Assembly (NCBI GenBank): GCA_004028505.1 | Contig: MTKO01000069.1 | Span: forward strand, 1-53,802 | Direction of reading: 5' to 3' | Length of the DNA stretch: 53,802 nucleotides | From: Candidatus Electrothrix aarhusensis | GTDB taxonomy: Bacteria; Desulfobacterota; Desulfobulbia; Desulfobulbales; Desulfobulbaceae | Shown: positions 1 to 10,455 of the stretch, piece after piece | Layout of the letters: every line of letters begins with the position of its first letter | Position numbering within the stretch: position 1 is the stretch's first letter | Notes under the pieces: model-generated | What the model was told of the DNA's origin: nothing | The model's input: the letters and a program-made list of their open reading frames with translations, nothing else | Databases searched by the model: none | Program-made: the position numbers and the translations under genes

Positions 1-225
1 AGTAACTGCACATTAAGTGCAAAATACGACAGAAGTCGTACGTTCGCCCTGGACTGGGCCATCAAGCGACTCCTGCGCCAGAAAGCCAATTTCGGCATTC
101 TTGAGGGCTTCCTTTCCGAGCTGCTGAAGATCGAAGTGCAGAACGAGCGGGAAAGAGATTTTTTTCACCGCATGAACTTCGGACAGGTCAATGGGTTGCG
201 TGAAGTCAAAGAAGCACGGTGCTGA
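1..225 (+). pseudogene. Fragment of Rpn-family (PD-(D/E)XK) recombination-promoting nuclease/transposase
   Basis: Frame 1 reads open from the window edge to a TGA at 223-225. It contains a stretch reading DWAIKRLLRQKANFGILEGF followed by LSELLKIEV. This is the N-terminal signature of the Rpn / PD-(D/E)XK nuclease family transposases, which normally run about 300 residues. After that block the sequence degenerates and stops about 40 codons later, so the nuclease core is missing. The start lies outside the window or is lost. Rpn genes are often truncated and scattered in these genomes. I infer a dead remnant; the family call rests on this single block. Confidence 0.55.
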
Positions 226-250
226 TCGCGTTTGTTCTTCACGACTGTTT

Positions 251-1804
251 CTACCGTTCTGCATTTACGCTATAAAACGGTAGAGTAAAATAGAACTGTG
301 AACCAACACCTTCTTCTGATTTCACCCAAATTTTGCCGCCAAGCATTTCAACATAAGATTTTGAAATGGCAAGTCCTAGTCCTGAGCCCTCAAAAGCTCT
401 TGAGGCCTCAATGTCAGCTTGTTCAAAGCGGTTAAAAATAGCTTTAATTCTGGATTCCGGCACCCCTACCCCTGTATCTTTTACATAAAATTCCAATTTG
501 TTACGATCTTTGTCCGTAATTAATGAGCAACCAATAGTCACCTTACCTTGATCAGTAAATTTAATCGCATTTTTAATCAAATTTGAGAGTATTTCTTTCA
601 GCTTTTGTTTGTCAGTAAAAATTTTTGCATCGTTATCTGAAAGTGAAGGATTGCAAATCAGTTCAAGCCCCTTTGCAGTAGCAGCCATGTTGAAAAAATC
701 ATATTGCTCATCAACGAGTTGATTAACATGTGTTTCAGTTGTTACAACTCCGGCCTGCCCGGCTTCAATTTTCGAAATATCAATAAGATCATTGATGGTA
801 TCTAGCATGCGGCTACTACTTTCTTTAATAAATTTTATATAATAGCCCTGCTCTTCGCCCGTAAGCTGCGGTTCTTTTAACAAGTCGACAAACCCTAAAA
901 TACCATTCATCGGGGTACGAATTTCGTGGCTCATATTTGCAAGAAAGGCACTTTTTAAGCGGTCGCTTTCTTCAGCTTTTTCTTTAGCTTTGATTAATTC
1001 CTCTTCCACTTTCTTACGATCAGTTATGTCACTTAACGAAGTTACCCGAACAGTTTTTCCTTTATAGCGCATCATTTTTCCTTGTATCATGCACGGAAAT
1101 CTCGTTCCATCTTTTTTGATTGCTAATGTTTCATAAGGCTGCTCGTGACCGATAAGCATATTATTCATTACTTTTTCTCTGCATTCGGGGGCAATCCAGT
1201 CTGTTCCGTATCTGCCAATTGCTTCTTCATTCGAATATCCGAATTTTTTTTCAGCACTCAGATTTTGTTCGATACATCTTCCTTGCTCAGAAAGAAAAAC
1301 ACTTTCAAAGGCGGCTTCACTTAATCCGCGATATTTCGCCCTGCTTTCCTCAAGTTCCAGCTCGGCCTGCCTGCGTTCGGAGATGTCATCAAATGTCGCT
1401 GAAAACTCATCTTTTTTAACTTTGAAAGCAAAAACAGAATAATATTTATTCGTTCGCTCGTGATACATTTCAAAATTCATTGAATGTCCGGTTGTCACTA
1501 CTTCACTAAATTTTGTAAACCATTCTGGTTCGGTTCCGGGCAGCATTTCCGATACCTTCTTACCAATTGCGGTCTCCTTTTCCAGGCCGGTAAATTTTTC
1601 ATAGGCTGGATTCATATCTTGATATATGCAATCCGAAATATTTTCATTTTCATCATATATTGCTTTGCAAAAAACAACACCAGCCAACATGTTATTAAAC
1701 AAACTGTCAAACTTTTCTGAACGTTCTTTCAAGGAATTATATTGTTGCTGTAATTTTTGTAATTCAACCGTGAGTTCTTCTTTGGTTTTTTCTTTATTTT
1801 TCAT
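251..1804 (-). CDS. PAS-domain sensor histidine kinase, soluble
   Basis: 517 residues. A charged coiled N-terminus (about 1-35) precedes two PAS-type sensor domains (about 35-145 and 150-270). A HisKA dimerisation domain follows, with the H-box SHEIRTPMN (phospho-acceptor His about 293), then a HATPase_c domain with the N-box NLIKNAIKF and glycine boxes DTGVGVP and GSGLGLAI. No membrane segment or receiver domain is visible, so this is a cytoplasmic, non-hybrid kinase. No response regulator lies next to it, so it is an orphan whose signal and partner cannot be read here. It runs opposite to the RND pump gene and its end faces the Rpn remnant. Confidence 0.9.
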   Translation of the reverse strand: MKNKEKTKEELTVELQKLQQQYNSLKERSEKFDSLFNNMLAGVVFCKAIYDENENISDCIYQDMNPAYEKFTGLEKETAIGKKVSEMLPGTEPEWFTKFSEVVTTGHSMNFEMYHERTNKYYSVFAFKVKKDEFSATFDDISERRQAELELEESRAKYRGLSEAAFESVFLSEQGRCIEQNLSAEKKFGYSNEEAIGRYGTDWIAPECREKVMNNMLIGHEQPYETLAIKKDGTRFPCMIQGKMMRYKGKTVRVTSLSDITDRKKVEEELIKAKEKAEESDRLKSAFLANMSHEIRTPMNGILGFVDLLKEPQLTGEEQGYYIKFIKESSSRMLDTINDLIDISKIEAGQAGVVTTETHVNQLVDEQYDFFNMAATAKGLELICNPSLSDNDAKIFTDKQKLKEILSNLIKNAIKFTDQGKVTIGCSLITDKDRNKLEFYVKDTGVGVPESRIKAIFNRFEQADIEASRAFEGSGLGLAISKSYVEMLGGKIWVKSEEGVGSQFYFTLPFYSVNAER

Positions 1805-2149
1805 AAAGCTATTTTTTTTAAAAGGATATAATTCTTAAAGTCTTACAACCTAAGTTGCTTCCTATAGGCACAAGGGGCAAAGCACAACGTGCTGTTACCA
1901 TCATGCAGATAAACAAATCGAATCATTCTTATACAGGAGCATACATTTTCGTATAAATCATAACATGCCGATAAGATTACTACTCCTGGAAAATTTCCGC
2001 AAGCAGAATATACTGACTCCGTCAGCGTTAAGCCAAAATGCAAGCTTACAACCACTGCTGCACTCCTTCCTTGACGCTTTCCTCAACACCCTGTAAAATC
2101 GACCGCAGTCATTATTCATTATCAGCAACAACTCTATGGAATATACACC
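1805..2149. other. Divergent intergenic region between histidine kinase and RND pump
   Basis: About 345 bases between the two divergently transcribed genes. It must carry both promoters. I see no convincing gene, terminator or repeat; the open frame on the minus strand at 1843-2055 has no family features. Confidence 0.4.
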
Positions 2150-5100
2150 ATGATCATATCCGACTTTGCCGTTAAAAAAAGCATCTCCGTCCTGGTACTG
2201 TCCGCACTGATCCTGGTCATGGGCACCTACAGCTACCTCACCCTACCGAGGGAGGCAGAGCCGGACATCAGTATACCGCATATCTTTGTCTCCACTGCAT
2301 ACCGAGGCGTGGCACCAGGCGATATCGAAAGCTCAATCACCATTGAGATTGAAAACAAACTCAAAGGGCTGGACGGGGTCAAGAATATCAAGTCAGTCAG
2401 TTCCGAGGGCGAATCCCTGATTGATGTGGAGTTCACCACCGGGGTAGATATTGACGATGCCCTGCGCAAGGTTAAGGACAAGGTGGACGAGGCCAAAGGC
2501 GAGCTGCCCAGCGACCTGGAAGATGATCCCTATGTCTTTGAGGTCAATATTTCCGAGATGCCCATCCTGATATTCTCCCTGGCCGGAACCTCGGGGGAAC
2601 GCAGCCTCAAGGAGATTGCCGATGACCTGGAAGACGAGATTGAAGGCGTTCCTGGTGTGCTAGACGTGGAGATTACCGGTGCGAGGGAGCGAGAAAATCG
2701 TATTGAATTTTTCCCCGAAAAACTGGCCTATTACGGCCTGAGCGTCCCTGCTGTACAGGCTGCTGTCCAGGGCGAGAACAGCAACACCTCGGGCGGGGCC
2801 CTGCATATGGGGGATGGCAAATTCCAGGTCCGCGTGCCTGGTGAGTTTACCACTCCGGAAGAACTGTACGGCCTTGTCATCGGAACGCATGACGGCCAGC
2901 CGGTCTATGCACGGGATGTGGCGCGAGTGCTGGACACCTTTAAGGAGGAGACCAGCCGATCCCGGCTCAACAGCCTGCCTGCGGTCAATATTGTGGTCAA
3001 AAAACGTTCCGGTGAAAACATCATCGCCATTGCCGATGCCGTGGAGGATATCCTGCAAAAACGGCAGCTCGGTTGGCCCAGCGGTACCACGATCACCAAG
3101 GTGCTGGACAAGTCAAAAGATACCAAACGCATGGTGGCAGATCTGGAGAACAATATTCTTTCCGGTTTGGCCCTGGTGGTGGTGGTGATTTTCTTTGCTA
3201 TGGGTATCCGTAACGCCCTACTGGTCAGCTTGGCCATCCCCTTTTCCATGCTCCTCTCTTTCATGATCCTCCAAATCATGGGAGTCACCCTGAATATGAT
3301 TGTCCTGTTCAGTCTGACCCTGGCTCTGGGCATGCTGGTGGATAATGCCATTGTTATCATTGAGAACATTTACCGCTTCATGGAGCAGGGCGTGGGCCGG
3401 GTTGAAGCAGCTATGAAGGGAACCTCAGAAGTAGCCATGCCGGTAATCGGCTCGACCCTGACCACGCTGGCCGTATTCTCGCCTATGCTCTTCTGGCCCG
3501 GCATCATGGGAGAATTTATGGGATACCTCCCCCTAACCCTCATCGTCACCTTGTCCTCCAGCCTATTCGTGGCCTTGGTGATAAATCCCGCCTTGGCCTC
3601 CCTGTTCATGAAAAGCTCCAAACAGGTCAAGACCGTTTCCTCTGCTGAGGTAGAAGCTGCCGGAGAACAGCCAGTTGCCATCCAAGGAACGCTGTTGCGT
3701 TCCTATACCGGGCTGCTTAAATTCTGTCTCAACCATCCCTTTGCCCTGATTGCGGCGGCGGTGTTCCTGCTGGTCTTCATGATTCAGGGCTGGCTCCTGG
3801 TTGTAGGTATTGAAAAACCAGTGGAATTTTTCCCGGATATCGAACCCAAGGGCATCTATATCAATACAGACATGCCGGAAGGCGCTGATCTGGAGTACAT
3901 CGACAACATTCTCCGGCAGATTGAGACGGCAGTGGCAGGAGGTGGTAAGGGCGAAAATTCTTCCGGCCCCAGCGATCTGCCGTATGTCAAAATTATCTAC
4001 AGCAAGGCTGTCACCTCCACTGGCGGCGGATCCGAGTTTGAGCCCAACACCCCCAATCATGTGGGTGTCCGGTTTATAGACCTGGAAGACCGCTCTCCCT
4101 CCCGCTCCACCTATGACACGGTGGAGGATATCCGGAAACGGATCAGCAATATTGCCGGAGCCAAGGTAACCGTGGCTATGGAGGCCGAAGGCCCGTCCAC
4201 CGGTTCAGCAATTAATATTGAAATCAGCGGTGACAATTTTACGGTGCTTGGCTCGATTGCTAAAAAGATCAAAGCCACCTTGGAAAAGGTACCTCATGTC
4301 GAGGATATTCAGGATAATTATGTGGAAGGCACCCCGTCGGTGCAAATCAAAATTGATCGACAGAAGGCTGCCCTGTTCGGCTTGACGACCAGCGCAATAG
4401 GCTCTGTCATCAAGACATCCTATAATGGGCTGGTAATCTCCTCCTTCCGGGAGGGCAATGAAGATTACGACATCACGGTCCAGCTGCCAAAAAAGGACCG
4501 CCAGGTCGATAATGTACTCCGCGAGTTCATGATCCCGACACCGACGGGAGTCATCGTCCGCTTTCCACCTTGGCAACGGTGGATTACACCGGTTCTTTGG
4601 GCAATATCAACCGGATCAATAACCAGCGCACGGTGACGGTTAAGGCCAATGTGGATGAGACCAAAATCCCCGGACCCGTGGTCAGGGAGCAGGCTGAGAA
4701 ACTGCTGGCCAAGATGCACCTGCCGCCAGGCTATACAGCTCGTTTTACCGGAGAAAACCAGGACCAGCAGGAATCCCAGGAGTTTCTCAGCCAGGCCTTT
4801 GTTATTGCCCTCTTCTTTATTTTCCTGATTCTGGTGACCCAGTTCAACTCAGTGAGCCAGCCCTTTATCATTATGAGTTCGGTGATGCTGTCTATGGGCG
4901 GGGCCTTTTTCGGCCTGATGCTCTACCGCCAGCCCTTCGGCATCATCATGACCGGCATAGGGGTGATCTCCTTGGCCGGGGTGGTGGTGAATAACGCCAT
5001 CGTGCTGATCGACTACACCAATAAGCTGCGGGAAAATGGCTTTGCCCTGCTGGAGGCCGTGATTTCTGCCGGAGCGACCCGCCTGCGCCCGGTTCTGCTC

Positions 5101-5403
5101 ACTGCCGTGACCACCGTCCTCGGCCTAATTCCTATGGTCACCGGGGTGTCTTACGACTTCCGCAACCTGTGCATCTCCTGGGTCAGCGAGTCCAGCCAGT
5201 GGTGGCAGTCCATGGCCATAGTGGTTATCTTCGGCCTGTTGGTGGCCACCTTCCTGACTTTGGTGGTGGTACCGGTGTTCTATTTCCTGATAGAACGGAG
5301 TAAAGAGATATTTGTGGCGGGGAGAGAGGAGTTCGAGCGGAAGAGGATGGAAGCGTATTTGGTACTGGCGGGGGAAGAAAAAGTACAAATTAACGGAAAA
5401 TGA
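2150..5403 (+). CDS. RND-family (HAE1-type) efflux pump inner-membrane subunit, split by one frameshift
   Basis: Proton-driven RND transporter, about 1084 residues if repaired, close to the 1030-1050 typical of the family. The first frame (2150-4636) starts MIISDFAVKKSISVLVLSAL, the usual first membrane helix. It includes the porter region and a TM block with LVDNAIVIIENIYRFMEQG. The second frame (from about 4558) continues with the second TM bundle including VVNNAIVLIDYTNKLRENG. The frames join if one C is added to the CC at 4558-4559, restoring the conserved GVIVPLSTLA segment. No membrane-fusion or outer-membrane partner lies adjacent, so the substrate is unknown. Either a sequencing error or a recent pseudogene; I favour the former because both halves are well conserved. 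Confidence 0.9.
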
Positions 5404-5425
5404 TTTTCCCGTTAATTCAATTTAA

Positions 5426-5532
5426 GAGTGGTAGTGTGGGCAATATCTTGTCCGTCCAAACCTGTTCTGATAAAAAATCTGCCGCGTTGCCAACGTTGTT
5501 CAGATTATTATCCATTGCCCACTCTACTACTC
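5426..5532. repeat. Imperfect 20-bp inverted repeat downstream of the RND gene
   Basis: The left arm at 5426-5445 and the right arm at 5513-5532 are reverse complements at 17 of 20 positions (core GTGGGCAAT / ATTGCCCAC), separated by 67 bases. It lies between the converging RND and TMEM43-like genes. It could act as a bidirectional terminator or be a small non-autonomous element. There is no T-run, so terminator function is not certain. Confidence 0.45.
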
Positions 5533-5550
5533 CCGTCTCGACACAGCCCT

Positions 5551-6753
5551 CTATGCCGCAGCAGGTGGCAGAGGCGGTGGCACAGCTCCGGGAGGGACAG
5601 CCCTGGCCTTTCTTCCTGCCTTAATTTTTCCACCGATAAGCACAATCAACCCGACGGCAATAACCAACAGGATGATGCCCAGCAAAGGCCGGAAGACAAT
5701 CCAAGCCACTGCAATAGTAATCAGCGACAATACTGCTGAAAGCAGAAAGGCGATAAAGCCGGTGCCCGCTTCGACAATACTGCCCAGAAAAGGCAGAACA
5801 TCGGCCAGGACCGAAAAGACCTTAAAGATCATGCTCAGGCCGATCATCATCAGGATAAAACCGGCAGCCCGCAGTACCCAAGTCAGGAAGGTGTTATCGC
5901 TCTGCGCCTTCTGAAACATAGCTTCTGCTGTATGCGCACCGATTTGAAGGAGCTCAATATCGCCTCCGGCCTGGGCGTGATACGGTCGTAACCCGCTGCC
6001 GTTCTGTTGGGCAACGATGCTCACCTCGGTCGGGGCTACTGACTCGAATTGAATCCGCACATCGCCGACCTGCGGCGAGGCGGGATTCTCACCGAGATAG
6101 AAACCATTCGCCTGCCGTATCATTCTGCTATCTAGGCTCTCTGGCGACTGTGTATCGCTGCCTATGGAAAGGGGCTCAAACCGATTGATCCGGTTGACTT
6201 GAGACGAGGACAGGGTAAAGGCACCCAGAGTGACCCTGTTGGCAGTCTGCTCCTCGGCAACATACGGCATGGCACCGGGGTTCTCATGCTCTCCCGATTT
6301 CTTAAAGCTGGAAGAACGGATGAGACTATCGCTCCATTCCTTGCTGTACGAGTAGGTCGTCACAGTTTCGGTGCCTCCGCCAAGTTTCTTCTTGGTCTCA
6401 CTCTGCGAGCTTTCCTTCCACTGATACATTTCTACGTTGCGCCGCAGCCGCAGGGCATTGTCCGATACCCCAAAAACCGAATCAGTCAGGATGTCTTCGG
6501 TGGTGGCCTTGCCGGTTAGGTGAATCAGCTTACCCTCGTTGTTGGCATCAACCTGATCGGGAAGAACGCTGACCACAGCACCACCGCCCTCCTTCAGGGT
6601 TTTATAGGTCTTTACCGCCCTGCCCTCGTTCCAAAACAGGAGCGGGAAGGCGATAATAAACAAAATAAAACCGAAGATGATTCCCTTGATGGCCCCGCCG
6701 ATGCGGCTGAACCATGACTGATTGGTAACTTCCGTGTAGCTGTCGTCTGACAT
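5551..6753 (-). CDS. TMEM43-family membrane protein
   Basis: 400 residues. One N-terminal membrane helix (about 22-45, GIIFGFILFIIAFPLLFWNEG) ending in the WNEGRAVKTYKTL segment typical of the TMEM43/DUF1625 family. A large extra-membrane domain follows (about 50-285), then a C-terminal cluster of three to four helices (about 290-385) and a proline-rich tail. The family is shared by bacteria and eukaryotes and its bacterial role is not established. The gene stands alone, convergent with the RND gene. No operon partner is visible. Confidence 0.8.
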   Translation of the reverse strand: MSDDSYTEVTNQSWFSRIGGAIKGIIFGFILFIIAFPLLFWNEGRAVKTYKTLKEGGGAVVSVLPDQVDANNEGKLIHLTGKATTEDILTDSVFGVSDNALRLRRNVEMYQWKESSQSETKKKLGGGTETVTTYSYSKEWSDSLIRSSSFKKSGEHENPGAMPYVAEEQTANRVTLGAFTLSSSQVNRINRFEPLSIGSDTQSPESLDSRMIRQANGFYLGENPASPQVGDVRIQFESVAPTEVSIVAQQNGSGLRPYHAQAGGDIELLQIGAHTAEAMFQKAQSDNTFLTWVLRAAGFILMMIGLSMIFKVFSVLADVLPFLGSIVEAGTGFIAFLLSAVLSLITIAVAWIVFRPLLGIILLVIAVGLIVLIGGKIKAGRKARAVPPGAVPPPLPPAAA

Positions 6754-6864
6754 ATTGCTGCCCTCTCTTACGTCCTGAGTGCAATGAGTTATGACACTCT
6801 TTTTACTTTTTTATAAAAAAGGTCGGGTTCTTCTCACCTCAGATTGCCAAGGATCTGCCCACTA

Positions 6865-8185
6865 TCAGAGACTCTTTTTTACCTGATCAGCCAACCGTCG
6901 AACCTGCTCCAGGGTTTCTTTCAGATCAAAGCTGAGAATTTTACGATCCTGCATCACCAGTGCCCCGTTAATCAGCACGGTTTGAATGTCCGACCCTTGG
7001 GCAGCATAAATCGGCAGACCCGAGCCATGCACAGGTTGAAGATGAGGTGCATCGAGATTGGCCAGAATAATATCTGCTTTTTTCCCCACCTCCAGTTGCC
7101 CAATTTTTTTTTTGCAAACCAAGCACAGAAGCACCATCCCTGGTTGCCATATTTATAATTTTATCTACCGGAACCGCCACTGGATCAAGGTTTCGTAGTT
7201 TGTGCAACTTGGCACAGATATCCATTTCTTGAATCAAATCAAGACGGTTATTACTTGCAGCTCCGTCTGTACCAATGCCCACCCGAATACCACGCGCAAG
7301 CAGAGCCTGAAGCGGAGCTGTTCCAGAGGCCAGCTTGAGATTGCTCTGGGGACAGACCACAACAGCTACCCCGGTTTCAGCGAGGATGTCCAGATCCTGC
7401 TCGTCAAGCCAGACAGCATGAATACAAACAGTCTCGGAGTCAAGGATTCCTAATTTATGGATGTGACGAACAGGTGAATCGCCCAACCTTCCCTGTATCA
7501 TCTCAGCTTCTTGTTCGGTCTCAGCTACATGGATAAAAAACAGGGCATTTTCCGAGCGGGCAAGCTCTTTTGCGGCCACCAAAGTTTCTGAAGAGCAGGT
7601 GTAGGGAGAATGGGCAAAAACCGCCGGGGAAACAAGGGGGTGGTCCCGCCACTGAGAAAGGAATTCAGCGGCATGGTTGATTTTTTCTTGAGGATCAGGA
7701 ACACCGGGAGCAGGGAAATCAATGACTCCTTGGGCTACAACTGCCCGCAAGCCAACATCGGCAAAGGCTCTGGCTGCATGATGCTCATGAAAATAGCTGT
7801 CCGCAACCGTCGTGGTACCGGACAGTATCATCTCGGCAGCAGCCAGTTTGCTGCACCAATAGACCATGTCCGGTGTTACGTGCTTGGCCTCAGCAGGAAA
7901 GATATGCTCATTGAGCCAGTCTGCAAGACTGAGATCATCAGCCAAGCCGCGAAAGAGCGTCATGGGTGCATGACAATGGCCGTTAATCAGGCCGGGCAAG
8001 GCCAGTTGTCCGTGGCCATTGATGACGTTTTTTGCCTCAATCGTGTTGAACTCACTTGCCGGTCCGATGTGGCAAATACTTTCTTCCTGAACAGCTATGC
8101 AGTAGTTTGTTTTTATTGGGTAATCCCCGGCATCTCCAGATGGGTCAGGCAGGCAGATGTCGGTGAGGAGAAAATCCGTTTTCAT
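6865..8185 (-). CDS. mtaD: 5-methylthioadenosine/S-adenosylhomocysteine deaminase, one-base frameshift
   Basis: Amidohydrolase that deaminates methylthioadenosine or S-adenosylhomocysteine in the purine/methionine salvage routes. The metal-binding motif LINGHCHAPMTLFRG is at about 66-80, the second His-containing motif FIHVAETEQEAE at about 220, and GIGTDGAASNNRLD at about 305. The first frame ends after GASVLGLQKKNWATGGG; the family C-terminus (IGQLEVGKKADIILANLD onward, about 90 residues) continues in another frame. The break is a run of ten A on the coding strand (plus 7104-7113); nine restores a 439-residue protein. That could be a homopolymer error, a real mutation or a slippage site. 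Some family members deaminate other adenosine derivatives. Confidence 0.88.
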
Positions 8186-8220
8186 AGTCAGGTTAGGCTC
8201 TTGTTTAGAAGTAGTCTCGT

Positions 8221-9345
8221 TCAGAAGCCCTTACGGATCATAATAGTAGCCCGACGATTTAATCGCCGACCAGCTGCGGTCTTATTCGAGGCCACTGGAT
8301 GGGCATAACCGTACCAATAAAGGAGAATGCGTTCCTTAGTAAGAGCCGGGAAATGATTCAGCAGATATTTCTGCGCGCTCTCTGCCCTACGTTGGGATAA
8401 GCGCATATTGTATTTTTCTGGCCCGATAATATCGCAGAAGCCGGAAAGAACTGCATAATGCGTTGGGTTTTCCAAAAGATACTTCCCCAACCTCTTCAAG
8501 GTTTTTCGGTGTTTTTTACGGATATTCGCCTTGTCAAAGGCAAACAGGACGTTTTCAAAAAGACCGTCCGGCGTCATGTATAAACGCCCAAACAAATATT
8601 CCGGATGGGCGGCAACCGTATCAAAATCAACAACCTGTGAGCAGTCGTTTACCGCAGCTATTTTATGGAGCCGTCTATCCGCCTTCGGAGTGGTTGCGCT
8701 GCTGATGATGGTAAAGCAGATATCGTAATTCCGGGCCAGCATTTCAGCCTGTGCCAAGGGCGCAGGCTCATCAACTCCTTTGAATCGAGCATCCTCGCCA
8801 TTGGTAAAAAGGAAAACCTCCGTGCGGCCGGGAAGCCCTAAGAGGTACTCCAGCTTCATCAAAGACATTTGCAGCATGGGTGGGCCTGAACTCATCACCG
8901 GCAGTTTACCCAAAGCGGAGGCGAATTTATCCTTATCGTAATTCTGTAAGACATAGTAGGGATGAAAACTGCCTGGCGAGGCTGGAAGCCACATCACATT
9001 CTTCCAATGGGGGTAGAGACCGGTTTGCCAGCGCAGGTCTGGCATGGCGGCATTACTCTTCAGCAGAATCTGCTTGGACATCTCCAATCGGGTCATACCG
9101 GTGTTTTTATAGGGCACCGCCATAGCTGTGGAGGGATCGTAAAAAACAAAAAAATTATCCGCCATCCTGATATACTTGGGTGGCGCTTTAACCATTGCAT
9201 CGGAGCGGAGAACAGGCTTTTTTTTGGGGGGAATGGGCTTCGAGTGAGGCTTTCTGCCACCTGCTATCACCGTTACCGGGAGCATTGAGAGGATAATCAG
9301 GGAGAAAAGAAGTACCTTCAATCCCTGTATTCTTCTGGATGTCAT
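8221..9345 (-). CDS. OmpA-family outer-membrane/periplasmic protein
   Basis: 374 residues using the ATG at 9345, which gives a proper signal peptide (MTSRRIQGLKVLLFSLIILS...). An upstream ATG would add 21 residues before it. The C-terminal 110 residues are an OmpA/MotB peptidoglycan-binding domain: FDKANIRKKHRKTLKRLGKY, then LSQRRAESAQKYL and a C-terminal GRRLNRRATIMI. The middle region (about 80-230) has VFLFTNGEDARF and a periodic hydrophobic pattern similar to a von Willebrand A fold, as in other Desulfobacterota OmpA-like proteins; this part is inferred. It sits between RNase Z-like and mtaD genes in the same orientation with short gaps, so co-transcription is possible. Confidence 0.82.
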   Translation of the reverse strand: MTSRRIQGLKVLLFSLIILSMLPVTVIAGGRKPHSKPIPPKKKPVLRSDAMVKAPPKYIRMADNFFVFYDPSTAMAVPYKNTGMTRLEMSKQILLKSNAAMPDLRWQTGLYPHWKNVMWLPASPGSFHPYYVLQNYDKDKFASALGKLPVMSSGPPMLQMSLMKLEYLLGLPGRTEVFLFTNGEDARFKGVDEPAPLAQAEMLARNYDICFTIISSATTPKADRRLHKIAAVNDCSQVVDFDTVAAHPEYLFGRLYMTPDGLFENVLFAFDKANIRKKHRKTLKRLGKYLLENPTHYAVLSGFCDIIGPEKYNMRLSQRRAESAQKYLLNHFPALTKERILLYWYGYAHPVASNKTAAGRRLNRRATIMIRKGF

Positions 9346-9414
9346 ATTTATTATATTCCTGTACCGAGTTTTGCAGAAAAGACAAGAGGCCGCTGCGCCC
9401 GACAGCAAGGCAGA

Positions 9415-10164
9415 TTAGAAACTCAGACGGTCCCCGGCGACCGGTAGCAGAGTATTGGGCCTATCCTGCACAATTCGTTTTATGGTATCAATCTCGTTTT
9501 TACGCAGGCTATGTTCCAGATGAACCAAGGCAACCTGGCCGACCTCCATTTCATCTGCCAACTTCAGGGTGCTGGTGATGGAACCATGATAGGGATAGGT
9601 ATCAACCATGTTAAATGATTCGTGGATAACAAAATCACAACCTTGGATCAACCTTCTCACTCGGGTGTTCGCCCGTCCGTCACCGCTGTAATAGAGTTTT
9701 TTATTCCCGTCTTTGAGCAACAGACCGAGATTGTACTGGGTGTGCTGGGTTAATGCTGTGGACCAGTCCATCCCTGCTATGTGCGCTGTTTCTCTTGGAG
9801 ATATCTCACTAAAATCAAGGGAAAAACCAATTTTTTTACTAAAGGTAGGGTAGGCCATTTCCAGCAGATTCATAACCCATTCTTCAATACCTTTCTGGCC
9901 GATAATAGAAAGCGGTTGCGTACGACCCATTTGCCAAAGACGAAGAAACAGCAGGGGAAGGCCAAGATAATGATCACCGTGAAAATGAGAAATCCAGACA
10001 TAATCCAGACGGGTTGGATCCTCAACAATACGGAAGTATTGGTGCGGCACAGTGAAACCACAATCCAGTAAAATCCTGGTACCGTTACTTGTTGTCAATA
10101 TAGAGGAGCTGTTGCCATGCGCTGTGTCACAGGTCTCTCCGACACCGAGAAAAAATATTTCCAC
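9415..10164 (-). CDS. MBL-fold metallo-hydrolase, ribonuclease Z-like
   Basis: 249 residues. It has the metallo-beta-lactamase metal motif HFHGDH (about 60-65) within WISHFHGDHYLGLPLLF, an RNase Z-like N-terminus (MEIFFLGVGETCDTAHGNSS), a later YYSGDGR metal-ligand segment (about 158) and a C-terminal HLEHS (about 218). RNase Z (tRNase Z) matures tRNA 3' ends. This protein is shorter than the usual 300-310 residues and starts FLGVGE rather than FLGTGS, so it may be an RNase Z-like enzyme with another substrate. It is followed by the OmpA-family gene after 69 bases. Confidence 0.75.
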   Translation of the reverse strand: MEIFFLGVGETCDTAHGNSSSILTTSNGTRILLDCGFTVPHQYFRIVEDPTRLDYVWISHFHGDHYLGLPLLFLRLWQMGRTQPLSIIGQKGIEEWVMNLLEMAYPTFSKKIGFSLDFSEISPRETAHIAGMDWSTALTQHTQYNLGLLLKDGNKKLYYSGDGRANTRVRRLIQGCDFVIHESFNMVDTYPYHGSITSTLKLADEMEVGQVALVHLEHSLRKNEIDTIKRIVQDRPNTLLPVAGDRLSF

Positions 10165-10455
10165 AGTTGATTACTCCGTTATTATCTGCTCGTTAATTTG
10201 GGCGAGGCATTTTGATATATGGTTTCGACGTATTTGCCGAGAGCTTTTGTCATGATATCATGGGAATGTACAGGAGTATTTTTTCCTACTCTTTTTAATA
10301 TACGTATTTTTTAAAGGGGAGGCAAGCTGCTTCAGAAGAAATTCCCCTGGTATTGATCTAAAAAGCTATTCTGATCAGATTCTCTATGAGAAAAGCCTTA
10401 GCGAATAGACTCTGGATCTTCCACCTTAATATTTTTTCTGCCTAAGCAAGGAGGT

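Noticed and set aside
250..284. Hairpin CTACCGTT/AACGGTAG at the end of the histidine kinase gene
   Set aside because: 8-bp stem with a 17-base loop inside the coding end and no T-run; too weak to call a terminator.
2233..5388. Several long minus-strand frames opposite the RND gene
   Set aside because: Shadows of a GC-richer, well-conserved coding strand.
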